DNA of 64,000 bases from Actinomycetes bacterium (GCA_029782355.1 JAKOUY010000016.1:310001-374000); one strand, 5' to 3'. Counted from the stretch's first letter, positions 33,741 through 41,679 are shown. Notes: generated by a model from the letters alone, not told the origin. Program-made: numbers and translations.

Positions 33741-34240
33741 TCGGCGACGAAGGCGTCGATGGTGACCACCCAGCGCTCGAAGAACGTGGCCATCTGCTGG
33801 CGTTCGAGGGGATCGAATGCGCCGAGCAGGTAGGCCATCAACTGCTCGCGCCGCCGGCGCACCACGTCGTGGGCGGCTTGGCCGGCGGGGGTGATGACCA
33901 CGTGGACGACGCGGCCGTCGTCGTTCGACGGTCGCCGCTCGGCGAGGCCGGCATTGACCAGTCGATGCACGGCTCGGGTGGCCGTCGACGGATCGACGCG
34001 CAGCGCGTCGGCCAGGTCGCTCATCCGCCAGTGCGTGCGCCGGGCCAGCAGGTCGAGGACGTCCATCTGGGCGTAGTCGATCGGGTCGTCCATGGTCCCG
34101 AACAACCAGTCGCGCAACGCCGTGGCCGAGGCGCCGCGGCGCATCTCCACCCACGAGTGGCCGATGCGCGTCGCCAGCTCACGGTTGGTGGCGGCGCCGA
34201 GGTCGACCGGCGTCACGGCCGTGGCGGGGCGGCGTGTCAT
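33728..34240 (-). CDS. MarR family transcriptional regulator
   Basis: The 170-residue protein has a classical MarR winged helix: QMDVLDLLARRTHWRMSDLA, then ADALRVDPSTATRAVHRLVN as recognition helix, AGLAERRPSNDDGRVVHVVI as wing, and a long C-terminal dimerisation helix. It binds DNA as a dimer and usually senses small phenolic or lipid ligands. TACCGT 6 bases before the ATG suggests leaderless expression. The aldehyde dehydrogenase gene lies 49 bases upstream on the same strand, with its own end at 34290, and is a plausible but unproven target. Confidence 0.88.
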   Translation of the reverse strand: MTRRPATAVTPVDLGAATNRELATRIGHSWVEMRRGASATALRDWLFGTMDDPIDYAQMDVLDLLARRTHWRMSDLADALRVDPSTATRAVHRLVNAGLAERRPSNDDGRVVHVVITPAGQAAHDVVRRRREQLMAYLLGAFDPLERQQMATFFERWVVTIDAFVADLPD

Positions 34241-34289
34241 GGGCGAACGGTAGTGGCCCGATCCCGCCATCGACGGGACCGAGCACGCG

Positions 34290-35714
34290 TCACTCGCCGT
34301 AGCCGAGGATCGCCTTGGTCTCGAGGAACTCTTCCATGCCCAACTCGCCCCACTCGCGCCCGTTGCCGGACTGCTTGTAGCCGCCGAACGGGGCGTTGAG
34401 GTCCCCGGGGGCGCCGTTGAGATGGACGTTGCCGCTGCGGATCCGTCGGGCCATGGCCCGGGCGCGGTCGGTGCTACCGGAGATGTACCCGGACAGCCCG
34501 TAGTCGGTGTCGTTCGCGATGCGCACGGCATCGTCGTCGTCCTCGTAGCCGATCATCACCAGCACCGGCCCGAAGATCTCCGGGCGGGCGATGGTCATGT
34601 CGTTGGACACGTGGGAGAACACGGTGGGCTTGACGTAGTACCCGGTGTCGAGGCCGTCGGGACGGCCCGGACCACCCACCTGCAGGCGAGCGCCCTCGTC
34701 GATGCCCTGCTGGATCAGCCGCTGGATCCGGTCGAACTGCGTCGCCGAGACCACCGGGCCGATGGTCGTGGTGCCGGCGTGGGGGTCGCCGGGCGTGATC
34801 CTGGCGGCGGCGTCGGCGGCCACCGCGGCGGCCTCGTCCATGCGACCCGCGGGGACCAGCATGCGGGTCGGGGCGTTGCACGACTGGCCGGAGTTGACGC
34901 ACATCCGGGCGACGTCACGGGCCACCACGGCGGCCAGGTCGGCGTCGTCGAGGACGATGTTGGCCGACTTGCCGCCCAGCTCCTGGGCCACCCGCTTCAC
35001 CGTGGGGGCCGCGTTCTTGGCCACCTCGACCCCGGCGCGCGTCGACCCGGTGAAGGAGACCATGTCGACGTCGGGATGCGCCGACAGGGCCGCGCCGACG
35101 GTGGGCCCGTCGCCATGGACCAGGTTGAACACCCCGGCCGGAACGCCGGCCTGGTCGAGGATCTCGGTGAAGACGATCGCGCTGAGCGGAGCAACCTCCG
35201 ACGGTTTGAGCACCATCGTGCAGCCGGCGGCGAGGGCGGGCGCCACCTTGCAGGCGATCTGGTTCATCGGCCAGTTCCACGGCGTGATCAGCGCGCACAC
35301 CCCGATCGGTTCCTTGACCAGCAGCGTCGAGCCCATCGAGCGTTCGAACTGGTACTCGGCCAGCACCTTGCGAGCGGTCATGAAGTGGCCGACGCCCGAC
35401 GACGCCTGGGCCTTGATCGCCATGGGCAGCGGGGCACCCATCTCGGCGCTGATCGTCTCGCCCATCTCGGTCATCCGTGCCGCCAGGCCGGCGATGATCC
35501 GGTCGAGGACGGCCAGGCGTTCCTCCACGGTGGTCGTCGACCAGCCCTCGAACGCGGCCCGGGCGGCGGCGACCGCGGCGTCCACGTCGGCCGCACCACC
35601 CATGGCGATCGTGGCGATCTCCTGCTCGGTTGCCGGGTTGATCACGCCGAGGGTCTCGGTGCTGATCGGCTCGACCCACCGGCCGCCGATGAAGAACTGT
35701 CGGGTGTGCTGCAC
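34290..35714 (-). CDS. NAD(P)-dependent aldehyde dehydrogenase
   Basis: The 474-residue protein is full length for the family. It shows PWNWPMNQIACKVAPALAAG (cofactor region), FTGSTRAGVEVA, the catalytic Glu in AQELGGKS near residue 250, the catalytic Cys in NSGQSCNAPTR near 283, and EIFGPVLVMIGYED. It oxidises an aldehyde to its acid in the cytoplasm; the substrate is unknown. The GTG start is supported by TAGCGT 7 bases upstream. The 271-base gap before it (35715-35985) contains a nested hairpin and a tandem repeat but no gene. Confidence 0.9.
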   Translation of the reverse strand: MQHTRQFFIGGRWVEPISTETLGVINPATEQEIATIAMGGAADVDAAVAAARAAFEGWSTTTVEERLAVLDRIIAGLAARMTEMGETISAEMGAPLPMAIKAQASSGVGHFMTARKVLAEYQFERSMGSTLLVKEPIGVCALITPWNWPMNQIACKVAPALAAGCTMVLKPSEVAPLSAIVFTEILDQAGVPAGVFNLVHGDGPTVGAALSAHPDVDMVSFTGSTRAGVEVAKNAAPTVKRVAQELGGKSANIVLDDADLAAVVARDVARMCVNSGQSCNAPTRMLVPAGRMDEAAAVAADAAARITPGDPHAGTTTIGPVVSATQFDRIQRLIQQGIDEGARLQVGGPGRPDGLDTGYYVKPTVFSHVSNDMTIARPEIFGPVLVMIGYEDDDDAVRIANDTDYGLSGYISGSTDRARAMARRIRSGNVHLNGAPGDLNAPFGGYKQSGNGREWGELGMEEFLETKAILGYGE

Positions 35715-35853
35715 CCGTCCCACGCTACGTGGAGCAGCGGGCCTCGATGGTGGCCTCGTCGCGCCGCCAGCCGTGGACAGCGTCGTCGACGGTCCTGGTG
35801 ATCGATGCACCCGCGGCGCATCGGCAGGACGGTTGCGCCAGATCCCGTGACGA

Positions 35854-35904
35854 CAAGGTGATCATCGAGTGTCGGCATCACGCCGACATCCGGTGATCAG
35901 CTTG
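35854..35904. repeat. Intergenic nested hairpin / cruciform (35.9 kb)
   Basis: The inner stem is TGTCGGC-ATCAC-GCCGACA (perfect 7 bp). The outer stem is CAAGGTGATCA against TGATCAGCTTG, with one mismatch. It lies downstream of thioredoxin and upstream of the aldehyde dehydrogenase, and may end thioredoxin transcripts. Confidence 0.65.
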
Positions 35905-35973
35905 GGCGGTGTGGGCCGAGGCGGGTCGGGCGGTGTGGGCCGAGGCGGGTCGGACGGTGTGCGCCGAGCGGAC
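35904..35973. repeat. 24-bp tandem repeat downstream of thioredoxin
   Basis: A 24-bp unit beginning GGGCGGTGTGGGCCGAGG is repeated twice exactly (35904-35927, 35928-35951), followed by a degenerate third copy to 35973. It ends 12 bases from the thioredoxin stop. It is too short and gap-free to be a CRISPR. Confidence 0.8.
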
Positions 35974-35985
35974 AGTCCGGGGCGG

Positions 35986-36330
35986 TCAGGTCGGGGCGGC
36001 GACCAGCGTGCGGAGGCCGAGTTCGGCGTCGATCTGGTGGCGGGGACGGGCGCCGACCACCTGGCGGATCATCGCCCCGTTGCGGAACAGGCCGATCATC
36101 GGGATGCCACGGATGCCGTAGCGCAGCGACACGTCGGGGTAGGCGTCGACGTCGACCTTGACGACCTTCAGTGCGGCGCCGTACTGCTCGGCGAGGGCCT
36201 CGACCTCGGGGGCCACCATCCGGCACGGACCGCACCACGCGGCCCAGAAGTCGACCAGGACGGGGACCTCGCTGTCGAGCACTTCGCGCTGGAACGAGAC
36301 GGCGTCATCGGCGTGGATCACCTTGGACAT
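35986..36330 (-). CDS. Thioredoxin
   Basis: The 114-residue protein has the redox motif WCGPC near residues 33-37 in VDFWAAWCGPCRMVAPEVEA and the cis-proline in IRGIPMIGLF. It reduces disulfides in the cytoplasm. The start is supported by GGAGG 8 bases upstream. A CsoR/CstR-like operator overlaps the probable promoter, linking this thioredoxin to the DUF302, cytochrome c and DUF2202 genes rather than to general thioredoxin metabolism. No thioredoxin reductase is adjacent. Confidence 0.92.
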   Translation of the reverse strand: MSKVIHADDAVSFQREVLDSEVPVLVDFWAAWCGPCRMVAPEVEALAEQYGAALKVVKVDVDAYPDVSLRYGIRGIPMIGLFRNGAMIRQVVGARPRHQIDAELGLRTLVAAPT

Positions 36331-36379
36331 TGCAACCTCCGGGAGGACACGCCGGGTTCGGCGTCGCTGCCTCCCTGAA

Positions 36380-36398
36380 CGCATACCCCACTGGGTAT
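36380..36398 (-). promoter_or_regulatory. CsoR/CstR-like operator of thioredoxin
   Basis: ATACCCCACTGGGTAT (36383-36398; plus-strand reading) overlaps a minus-strand TATGCG candidate -10 (36385-36380), about 50 bases before the thioredoxin ATG. It is the third copy of the shared 16-bp element. Confidence 0.7.
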
Positions 36399-36448
36399 AT
36401 TCCCATCCCGCTCTCGCCGGTCTCTCGCCGACCTCTTACCGTCCCTAC

Positions 36449-36464
36449 ATACCCTCGGGGGTAT
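36449..36464 (+). promoter_or_regulatory. CsoR/CstR-like operator of the DUF2202 gene
   Basis: ATACCCTCGGGGGTAT is the fourth copy, 20 bases before the DUF2202 ATG. It is 50 bases from the thioredoxin copy, so the divergent pair shares a doubled regulatory region. Confidence 0.7.
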
Positions 36465-36483
36465 CACGGACTGGGAGGTCAGG

Positions 36484-36951
36484 ATGATGAAGCGATCAAC
36501 GACACGCTGGCAACTCGGGTTGCTGTCGGTGCTCGCGCTGGTCGGTCTCGCCGCATGCGGCAACGGTGGCGGTGGGAACGGCGGACCGGGCAACGGCAAC
36601 GGTGCCGGAAACGGGTCACAACGAGGTGCCGGCAACGGACCACTGTCGGTCAACGACGACGGCACCACCCGGCTGGACGGCAGCGTGCTGCGGTCCAGGC
36701 TGGACAGCATTCCGCCCGGGCAGCTGACGTCCGCAGACGCCGCGGCGCTGGCGTACCTGCGCGAGGAGGAGCTGCTGGCCCACGACGTGTACGTCGCCCT
36801 TGGGCGGCAGTGGAACCTCCGGGCCTTCGCCAACATTGCCGCGGCCGAGCAGACCCACACCGGTGCCGTCGCCACGCTGCTTGAACGGCATGCGCTCGCC
36901 GACCCGGCGAACGGGCACGTCGCCGGCACGTTCGTCAACGCCGACCTGTAG
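36484..36951 (+). CDS. DUF2202 ferritin-like lipoprotein, cut short by amber codon
   Basis: The 155-residue product has a lipoprotein signal (LSVLALVGLAACG), a Gly/Asn-rich linker and the first two helices of a DUF2202 ferritin-like domain. These hold EEELLAHDVYVALGRQW and AAAEQTHTGAVATLLERH, the first half of a di-metal site. Translation stops at TAG 36949-36951. The same frame continues directly with the remaining helices, so the domain is broken at a position where relatives have a glutamine. RBS GGGAGG is present. If not read through, the product would lack half of its metal ligands. Confidence 0.75.
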   Translation: MMKRSTTRWQLGLLSVLALVGLAACGNGGGGNGGPGNGNGAGNGSQRGAGNGPLSVNDDGTTRLDGSVLRSRLDSIPPGQLTSADAAALAYLREEELLAHDVYVALGRQWNLRAFANIAAAEQTHTGAVATLLERHALADPANGHVAGTFVNADL

Positions 36952-37293
36952 GCTCTCGCCAGCCGGTTGGTCGCCCAGGGCTCGGCCTCGCTGGTCGAGG
37001 CGCTGCAGGTCGGGGCGTTGATCGAGGAACTGGACATTGCCGACCTGCGCGCCCGGGCGTCGACGGCGCCCGACGTGCAGTTCGTGTTCGACAACCTCGA
37101 GCGGGGTTCGCGCAATCACCTGCGCGCGTTCGTCAGGCAGCTCAACAGCCGTGGGGCGACGTATGCGCCGTCGCATCTCAGCCGGGCCGACTTCGACGCC
37201 ATCGTCACGAGCCCCATGGAGCGCGGCCGATCGGCGGTCGGTGATCGGAGCCCAGACAGGGAATCGAACCCTGGACCTTTTCATTACGAGTGA
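36952..37293 (+). pseudogene. C-terminal half of DUF2202, separated by in-frame TAG
   Basis: The frame after the amber codon encodes the rest of the DUF2202 domain without any other damage: LVAQGSASLVEALQVGALIE, ELDIADLRA, then NLERGSRNHLRAFVRQL and SRADFDAIVTSPMERG. There is no start codon with an RBS at the junction. The normal end is expected near 37220, but the frame runs on to 37293 into the antisense of tRNA-Thr, so the original stop may also have been lost. Confidence 0.7.
37227..37248 (-). terminator. Stem-loop directly after tRNA-Thr
   Basis: CCGATC and GATCGG form a 6-bp stem with a 10-base loop immediately beyond the tRNA 3' end. Confidence 0.45.
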
Positions 37294-37321
37294 AATGCTC
37301 TACCGACTGAGCTATCTGGGC
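37249..37321 (-). tRNA. tRNA-Thr (anticodon CGT)
   Basis: The 73-nt cloverleaf has acceptor GCCCAGA/TCTGGGC, anticodon stem TTTCA/TGAAA with loop CTCGTAA (anticodon CGT) and T arm CAGGG TTCGATT CCCTG. Discriminator T. Confidence 0.96.
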
Positions 37322-37357
37322 GGCGGGTGGCCATGCTAGCGGTGCGCGGGCTGGGCC

Positions 37358-38407
37358 TCACAGGCTCGGCAGGTCGAGCAGCAGGTGCTGGAGCTGGAGC
37401 ATCTCGTTGGGGTTGCGATCGAGGGTCTCGATGGTGCGGTGGATGCGCATGACCGCCTCGGCCAGCGCGTCCGGGCGGGCGTGGGGCGACACGTCGACCA
37501 ACGCGTCCCGGTAGCTGGCCGCCATGGTCGCCAGGCCGGACCGCAACTCGTCGGTCCGGTGGCGGCGGAGCTCGCGGCGATGCCGCTCCTCGACGCTCTT
37601 GCGCCGCCCGCCGCGCTCGCCGGTGGCCTTGGCGTCGGCGTCGAGGGCGGCGATCTCGGCCGCCTGGCGCTCGGTCAGCGGTGCCGCCGCGGTGTCGATC
37701 AGGGCGAACAGCTCGTGGCACACGGCGACCACCAGGTGACCGGTCCCGTCGAGCCGCCGGGGCACCCCGGCGAACACCTCCCGGCGGTGCTGCAGGTCGG
37801 GGTCGCCGACCAGCAGCCGGGCCCGTTCCAGGTTGCCGGTGGCAGCCGCCGCAGCCGTGGCCGCCGCATCGGGCGGGGCGCCCTCGGCCACGAGCACCCG
37901 CTCGATCACCTCGGAGGGAACCGGCCCGAAGTCGACCTGCACGCAGCGCGAGGCGATGGTGACCAGGTCGGGGGTGATCGTGTCGGCGAGGATGACGAAC
38001 ACCGTCGCCGGGGGCGGCTCCTCCACGGTCTTCAGCAGGCGGGCCGCGGCGTTGGCGTCGAGGCGGTGCAGCTCGTGGAGGATCATCACCTGGCGGGCAC
38101 CTTCGACCGGGGCCATCGAGGCCTGGCGGATGATCTCGGTGACCTGCTCCTTGGAGATGCTGGCGCCGACCCGTTCGACCTCGCGCACGTCGGGGTGCTC
38201 GCCCCGCAGGGCCAGCCGGGCGTCGCGCAACTCGGGGTCGTCGGTCCCACCCGTCAGTAGCAGCGCGGCGAAGGCCCGGGCTGCGGCGCGCTGGGTCGAA
38301 CCTGGTGGGCCGACGAACAGGTAGGCGTGCACCGGGTGCGCGGCGGCGCCGACGAGGGCGGCCACGGCCCGCTCCTGGCCGTGGACGCCGTCCCACACCG
38401 AGGCCAT
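37358..38407 (-). CDS. holB: DNA polymerase III delta' subunit
   Basis: The 349-residue protein has the clamp-loader AAA+ architecture. The N-terminal GQERAVAALVGA is followed by a P-loop-like GPPGSTQRAAA without the lysine, as expected for delta', which does not hydrolyse ATP. Then come HELHRLDANAAARLLKTVEEPP and VTIASRCVQVDFGPV (SRC arginine-finger motif). It is part of the clamp loader that places the sliding clamp on DNA. The ATG overlaps the stop of tmk (ATGA), the usual actinobacterial tmk-holB pair. The C-terminal part is less conserved. Confidence 0.88.
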   Translation of the reverse strand: MASVWDGVHGQERAVAALVGAAAHPVHAYLFVGPPGSTQRAAARAFAALLLTGGTDDPELRDARLALRGEHPDVREVERVGASISKEQVTEIIRQASMAPVEGARQVMILHELHRLDANAAARLLKTVEEPPPATVFVILADTITPDLVTIASRCVQVDFGPVPSEVIERVLVAEGAPPDAAATAAAAATGNLERARLLVGDPDLQHRREVFAGVPRRLDGTGHLVVAVCHELFALIDTAAAPLTERQAAEIAALDADAKATGERGGRRKSVEERHRRELRRHRTDELRSGLATMAASYRDALVDVSPHARPDALAEAVMRIHRTIETLDRNPNEMLQLQHLLLDLPSL

Positions 38408-39012
38408 CAGATCCCCAGCCGGATCGACACGGCGGCACGCACCGCCGCCGCCACCTGGTCGGCCTGCGCCGAGGCATCGACGGTGACCCACCGGCGCGGT
38501 TCGGCATCGGCCAGGCGGCGGAACCCGTCGCGCACCCGCTGGTGGAAGGCGTCGCTCTGCAACTCGAAGCGATCGAGGTGGCGGCCGGCCATCCGTTCCG
38601 CCAGAACCGCCGGCGGGGCGTCGAGCAGCACGACGAGATCCGGCCACGTGCCCCCGATGGCCCAGTCGTTGAACTCTCGCAACTGGCTGACCAGCAGGCC
38701 GCGCCCGTAGCCCTGGTAGGCCAGGGTCGAGTACACGCTGCGGTCGCTGACCACGTGTCGGCCGGCGCGCAGCGCCGGGGCGACCACCTCGGCCATGTGC
38801 TGGGCGCGATCGGCAGCGGTCAGCAATGCTTCGGCCCGATCGTTCAACGAGGTGACCCCGGGGTCGTGGAGGATGTCGCGGATCCGCTGACCGACGGCCG
38901 TGCCGCCGGTCTCCCGGGTCAACACCGCCCCGAGCTGAGCCGCCAGCGCCGCAGCCGCCGAGGACTTGCCACACCCCTCGGCACCCTCCAGGGCGATGTA
39001 CGAGCCGGGCAT
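38407..39012 (-). CDS. tmk: Thymidylate kinase
   Basis: The 201-residue length is typical. The P-loop is EGAEGCGKSSAA near residue 9, the RETGGT motif corresponds to the dTMP-contacting R-E-P-G loop, and SDRSVYSTLAYQGYGRGL holds the DR(Y/S) motif. It phosphorylates dTMP to dTDP for DNA synthesis. TACCCT 6 bases before the ATG suggests leaderless expression. It is operonic with holB. Confidence 0.92.
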   Translation of the reverse strand: MPGSYIALEGAEGCGKSSAAAALAAQLGAVLTRETGGTAVGQRIRDILHDPGVTSLNDRAEALLTAADRAQHMAEVVAPALRAGRHVVSDRSVYSTLAYQGYGRGLLVSQLREFNDWAIGGTWPDLVVLLDAPPAVLAERMAGRHLDRFELQSDAFHQRVRDGFRRLADAEPRRWVTVDASAQADQVAAAVRAAVSIRLGI

Positions 39013-39109
39013 GCCCGAAGGGTACCGGTCGGTCCTGCCGGGCGGTGGTCCGACGGTACCGGGCCCGGTCGCCGGGAACCGCTCGGCCGTCGTGCTCGTC
39101 GTAGGCGGC

Positions 39110-40477
39110 ATGCCTGCTCGCCGCCGCCTGCTCGCCTCGCTCGCCTCGCTCGCCACGCTCGCCACGATGACCGCCGTCGTCACCACCGTGGCCGGTGCGT
39201 CGCCGGCGGCTCGCGCCGAGGACCCCGCCGGCGTGCTCGGGCTGGCCACGTCGGGCGCCGAGGCCTGGCTGATCACCACCGCCTCGACGGTCCACCGTCA
39301 TCTCACCCTGCCCGGCGTCCCTCGCCAGGTGACCCAGCCGGTGGCCGGACAGGTGGCCTTCCTCGGCGATGGGTGGGTGATGATCCTGACGGTCGCCGAC
39401 GGCACCGAGGTGACCCACCGCCTCGAAGCCGGCCGGCTGTCCGGGGTGGCTGACGGCCAGCGGCTGGCACTGCTCGTGACGGAGCAAGCGGCCGTGGAGG
39501 ATGCCGGTGTCGTGCCGCCACCGGTTCACCCGGCGGCCTTCGTCGATCTGCTCACCGGGACCACCACCACCTTCGACCAGCTCGGCCTCGCCCGGTTCGA
39601 GGTCGGCCGGCGCCTGCCCGCCGCCGTGGTGCTGCGCGGCGCCGATCGGACCGTGGTGGTCCGCCTCGATGCGGCCACGCCCAACCCGGTCGACGTGCCG
39701 GGTTCGGTGGAGGATCTGGTGGCCGACGAGGACGGCACGCGGTGGGCGGTGATGCACGGCGGCTCGGTGCAGACCACCGACGGCACCGCGCCGTTCGCCG
39801 AGCGGACGACCACCGCGGACGTCGGCGACCTCCTCGGCTGGTTGGGCGATCGACTCGTGGTCCGCACCGAGGCCGGCATCGCCCTGGTCGATGATCTCGG
39901 CCGGCTGCGAGCGGTCGACGTTCCTGGACCGATCGAGCGCTACGAGGGTCGTGGGGTGCTGCGCCTGGCCGGCGACGCGCCGCGCTGGGGGATGGTCGAC
40001 CGCACCGGCCGCTACCGGCCGCTGCCGGTGCTGGACGGCATGTCACCGATCCAGCGGGCCGGCGCGACCTGGTGGTTCGCCGATCTGGAGCGCGCCGTGC
40101 CGACGACGTCGCCGGGGCCGGTGGCCGTGCTCGACCTGGTCACCGCGCAGGCCACGCCCGTTCGTGGCACGCTGCGCCAGCTGGCCGCGCTGACCGACGA
40201 CGACGCCGGATCGTCGGCCGACGGTCGGCTTCGCTGGGCGACCGTCCGCCAGCCCACCGGGCACCCGGGAGTGGTCCTCGGTCGCAGCGACGGCGAGGCG
40301 AGCGACCTCAGCGTCCTGGCGCTCCCGATCGTGGCGTCACCGGACGACCGGCACCTGCTGTCCGTCACCGTCCAGGGGGTCACCGTCACGACCCTTGGCC
40401 CGAGCACGGTGGTGACGCCGGTGGTCGAGCTGGGCCGGGACGTGGCGCCCGAGCGGTTGCGGTGGGTCACGGGGTGA
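39110..40477 (+). CDS. Secreted beta-propeller-like protein of unknown function
   Basis: The 455-residue protein has a long signal peptide (LLASLASLATLATMTAVVTT, cleavage near AARA). The rest is built of short beta-rich segments such as GDGWVMILTVADG, GTRWAVMHGGSVQT and GDRLVVRTEAGIALVDDLGR, repeating every 40-50 residues, as in seven-bladed propellers. I do not recognise a family. It is divergent from tmk, and its 3' end overlaps the AAA ATPase gene by 11 bases. ATG 39110 was chosen; GTG 39092 is possible. Confidence 0.65.
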   Translation: MPARRRLLASLASLATLATMTAVVTTVAGASPAARAEDPAGVLGLATSGAEAWLITTASTVHRHLTLPGVPRQVTQPVAGQVAFLGDGWVMILTVADGTEVTHRLEAGRLSGVADGQRLALLVTEQAAVEDAGVVPPPVHPAAFVDLLTGTTTTFDQLGLARFEVGRRLPAAVVLRGADRTVVVRLDAATPNPVDVPGSVEDLVADEDGTRWAVMHGGSVQTTDGTAPFAERTTTADVGDLLGWLGDRLVVRTEAGIALVDDLGRLRAVDVPGPIERYEGRGVLRLAGDAPRWGMVDRTGRYRPLPVLDGMSPIQRAGATWWFADLERAVPTTSPGPVAVLDLVTAQATPVRGTLRQLAALTDDDAGSSADGRLRWATVRQPTGHPGVVLGRSDGEASDLSVLALPIVASPDDRHLLSVTVQGVTVTTLGPSTVVTPVVELGRDVAPERLRWVTG

Positions 40478-41648
40478 GGGCGCCGCTCGCTCTGCCCGGA
40501 CCGCCCGCCCGGCCATGGCGCAGGGAGCGGACCCAGTGGGCCAGGCCCGGCTGGCTGAACACCAGCTGATCCCGCCCGGGACTGGCCAGCAACTGGTGGG
40601 TGTTGATCAGCAGGTCACGCCGCCCGGAGACCTGAGCGGTGCTCATGCCCAGCCGCTGCGCCACGGCGGAGGACGACACCAGCCCGGTGGCCGGATCCTC
40701 GACCTCGGCCGCCGCGGCCACGTAGTCGCGCAGGGCCGGTGTCAGCTGCCGCCAGCGGGCGACGAACAGTTGCGGTTGCAGCTCGTCGACGGCCCGCCGA
40801 ATCCCGGTTCGGGCGGCGTCGGCGTCGAGCGGGCCGTCACCGGCCGCCTCCCACGCGTGGTAGCCGATCAGCTGGATGACGTACGGGAAGCCGTTCGAGG
40901 CGGCGGCCAGCTGCTCGACCACCTCGTCGTCGACCACCCCGCCGGCCTCGCGGATGGGGATCGCCAGGGCGGCCACGGCGTCGTCGCGCCCGAGGTTGCC
41001 GACCACGGTGAAGCGCTGACGCTCCAGCGGGGAGGCGGCGTCGATCCAGCGGTGGCGGGCTTCGGGCAGCCCGGCCGCCCACACCGCCACGGGCAGGCGG
41101 CGGACGTTGGCCAGCTCCTGCATGACCGCGGCCAGCACGACGACGTCCTCGCGGGTGGCGTTGTGCGCCTCGTCGACCCAGACGATCACCTGGCGGCGGC
41201 GGCGAGCGGCATCTCCGGCCAGCCGCTGGATCAGCCCGAACGCCGACCCGCTGGGCGGCGGTCCGGCCGGCACGGTGCTGGCGGTGGCGGAGACCAGACC
41301 GGGGACCCCGACCGTGGCCGAGGCCTGGACCCCGCCGCTGCGCCCCCAGCGGCTGCGCAGCACCGGGCGCAGCTCCTGGGCGGCCACGGCCATGGCCTCC
41401 TGCAGCGGGCGTGACCCGGCGGTCCACCGGGCCACCACGGCACCGTGCTCGGCCACGGCCAGCTCGACCGTCGCCTCGATGGTCACGGTCTTGCCGGTTC
41501 CTCGAGCGCCGATCACGAACTGGTGGTAGGCGGGCGACCCGGGGCCCCGGCGCAGGCCGCGGATGGCCTGGTCGACCAGGTCGGCGCGCCCCGCCAGGTA
41601 TGGCGGTTGCTGCCCGTAGCCGGGGGTGAAGGGGTTCTCGCCGTCCAC
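40467..41648 (-). CDS. Stand-alone AAA ATPase with C-terminal winged helix
   Basis: The 393-residue protein has Walker A GARGTGKT near residue 47, Walker B QVIVWVDEAHN near 167, and an arginine-bearing sensor region (LERQRFTVVGNLGRDD). A C-terminal winged helix (AQRLGMSTAQVSGRRDLLIN) resembles Orc1/Cdc6-type and archaeal-type AAA proteins, as well as transposition ATPases of the TniB class. No transposase is nearby. It could act as an ATP-dependent regulator or chaperone. The GTG start is preceded by a TAGGTT -10 (6-base gap) that overlaps a perfect palindrome, so its transcription is probably repressed by a dimeric regulator, possibly itself. Confidence 0.75.
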   Translation of the reverse strand: MDGENPFTPGYGQQPPYLAGRADLVDQAIRGLRRGPGSPAYHQFVIGARGTGKTVTIEATVELAVAEHGAVVARWTAGSRPLQEAMAVAAQELRPVLRSRWGRSGGVQASATVGVPGLVSATASTVPAGPPPSGSAFGLIQRLAGDAARRRRQVIVWVDEAHNATREDVVVLAAVMQELANVRRLPVAVWAAGLPEARHRWIDAASPLERQRFTVVGNLGRDDAVAALAIPIREAGGVVDDEVVEQLAAASNGFPYVIQLIGYHAWEAAGDGPLDADAARTGIRRAVDELQPQLFVARWRQLTPALRDYVAAAAEVEDPATGLVSSSAVAQRLGMSTAQVSGRRDLLINTHQLLASPGRDQLVFSQPGLAHWVRSLRHGRAGGPGRASGALTP

Positions 41649-41654
41649 ACGACG

Positions 41655-41679
41655 AACCTATACAACGGGTGTTGTATAG
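41655..41679 (-). promoter_or_regulatory. Perfect palindrome over the AAA ATPase promoter
   Basis: The arms CTATACAAC (41658-41666) and GTTGTATAG (41671-41679) are perfect 9-bp complements around GGGT. The inner end overlaps the TAGGTT -10 (41660-41655). It is AT-rich in a 70% GC context. TetR- and GntR-type operators have this look. Confidence 0.75.

Noticed and set aside
35904-35973. CRISPR-like repeats downstream of thioredoxin
   Set aside because: The 24-bp units are directly adjacent with no unique spacers, only about three copies, and no cas genes are present.
36967-37293. The C-terminal DUF2202 frame as an independent gene
   Set aside because: No RBS or promoter precedes it, it lacks the first half of the metal site, and its 3' end runs into the antisense of a tRNA.
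37249-37321. The neighbouring tRNA as a suppressor for the amber codon in the DUF2202 gene
   Set aside because: Its anticodon is CGT (Thr), which cannot read TAG.
40467-41648. The AAA ATPase as part of a Tn7/Tn5053-like transposon (TniB)
   Set aside because: No transposase, no terminal inverted repeats and no target duplication are visible around it; base composition equals its neighbours.
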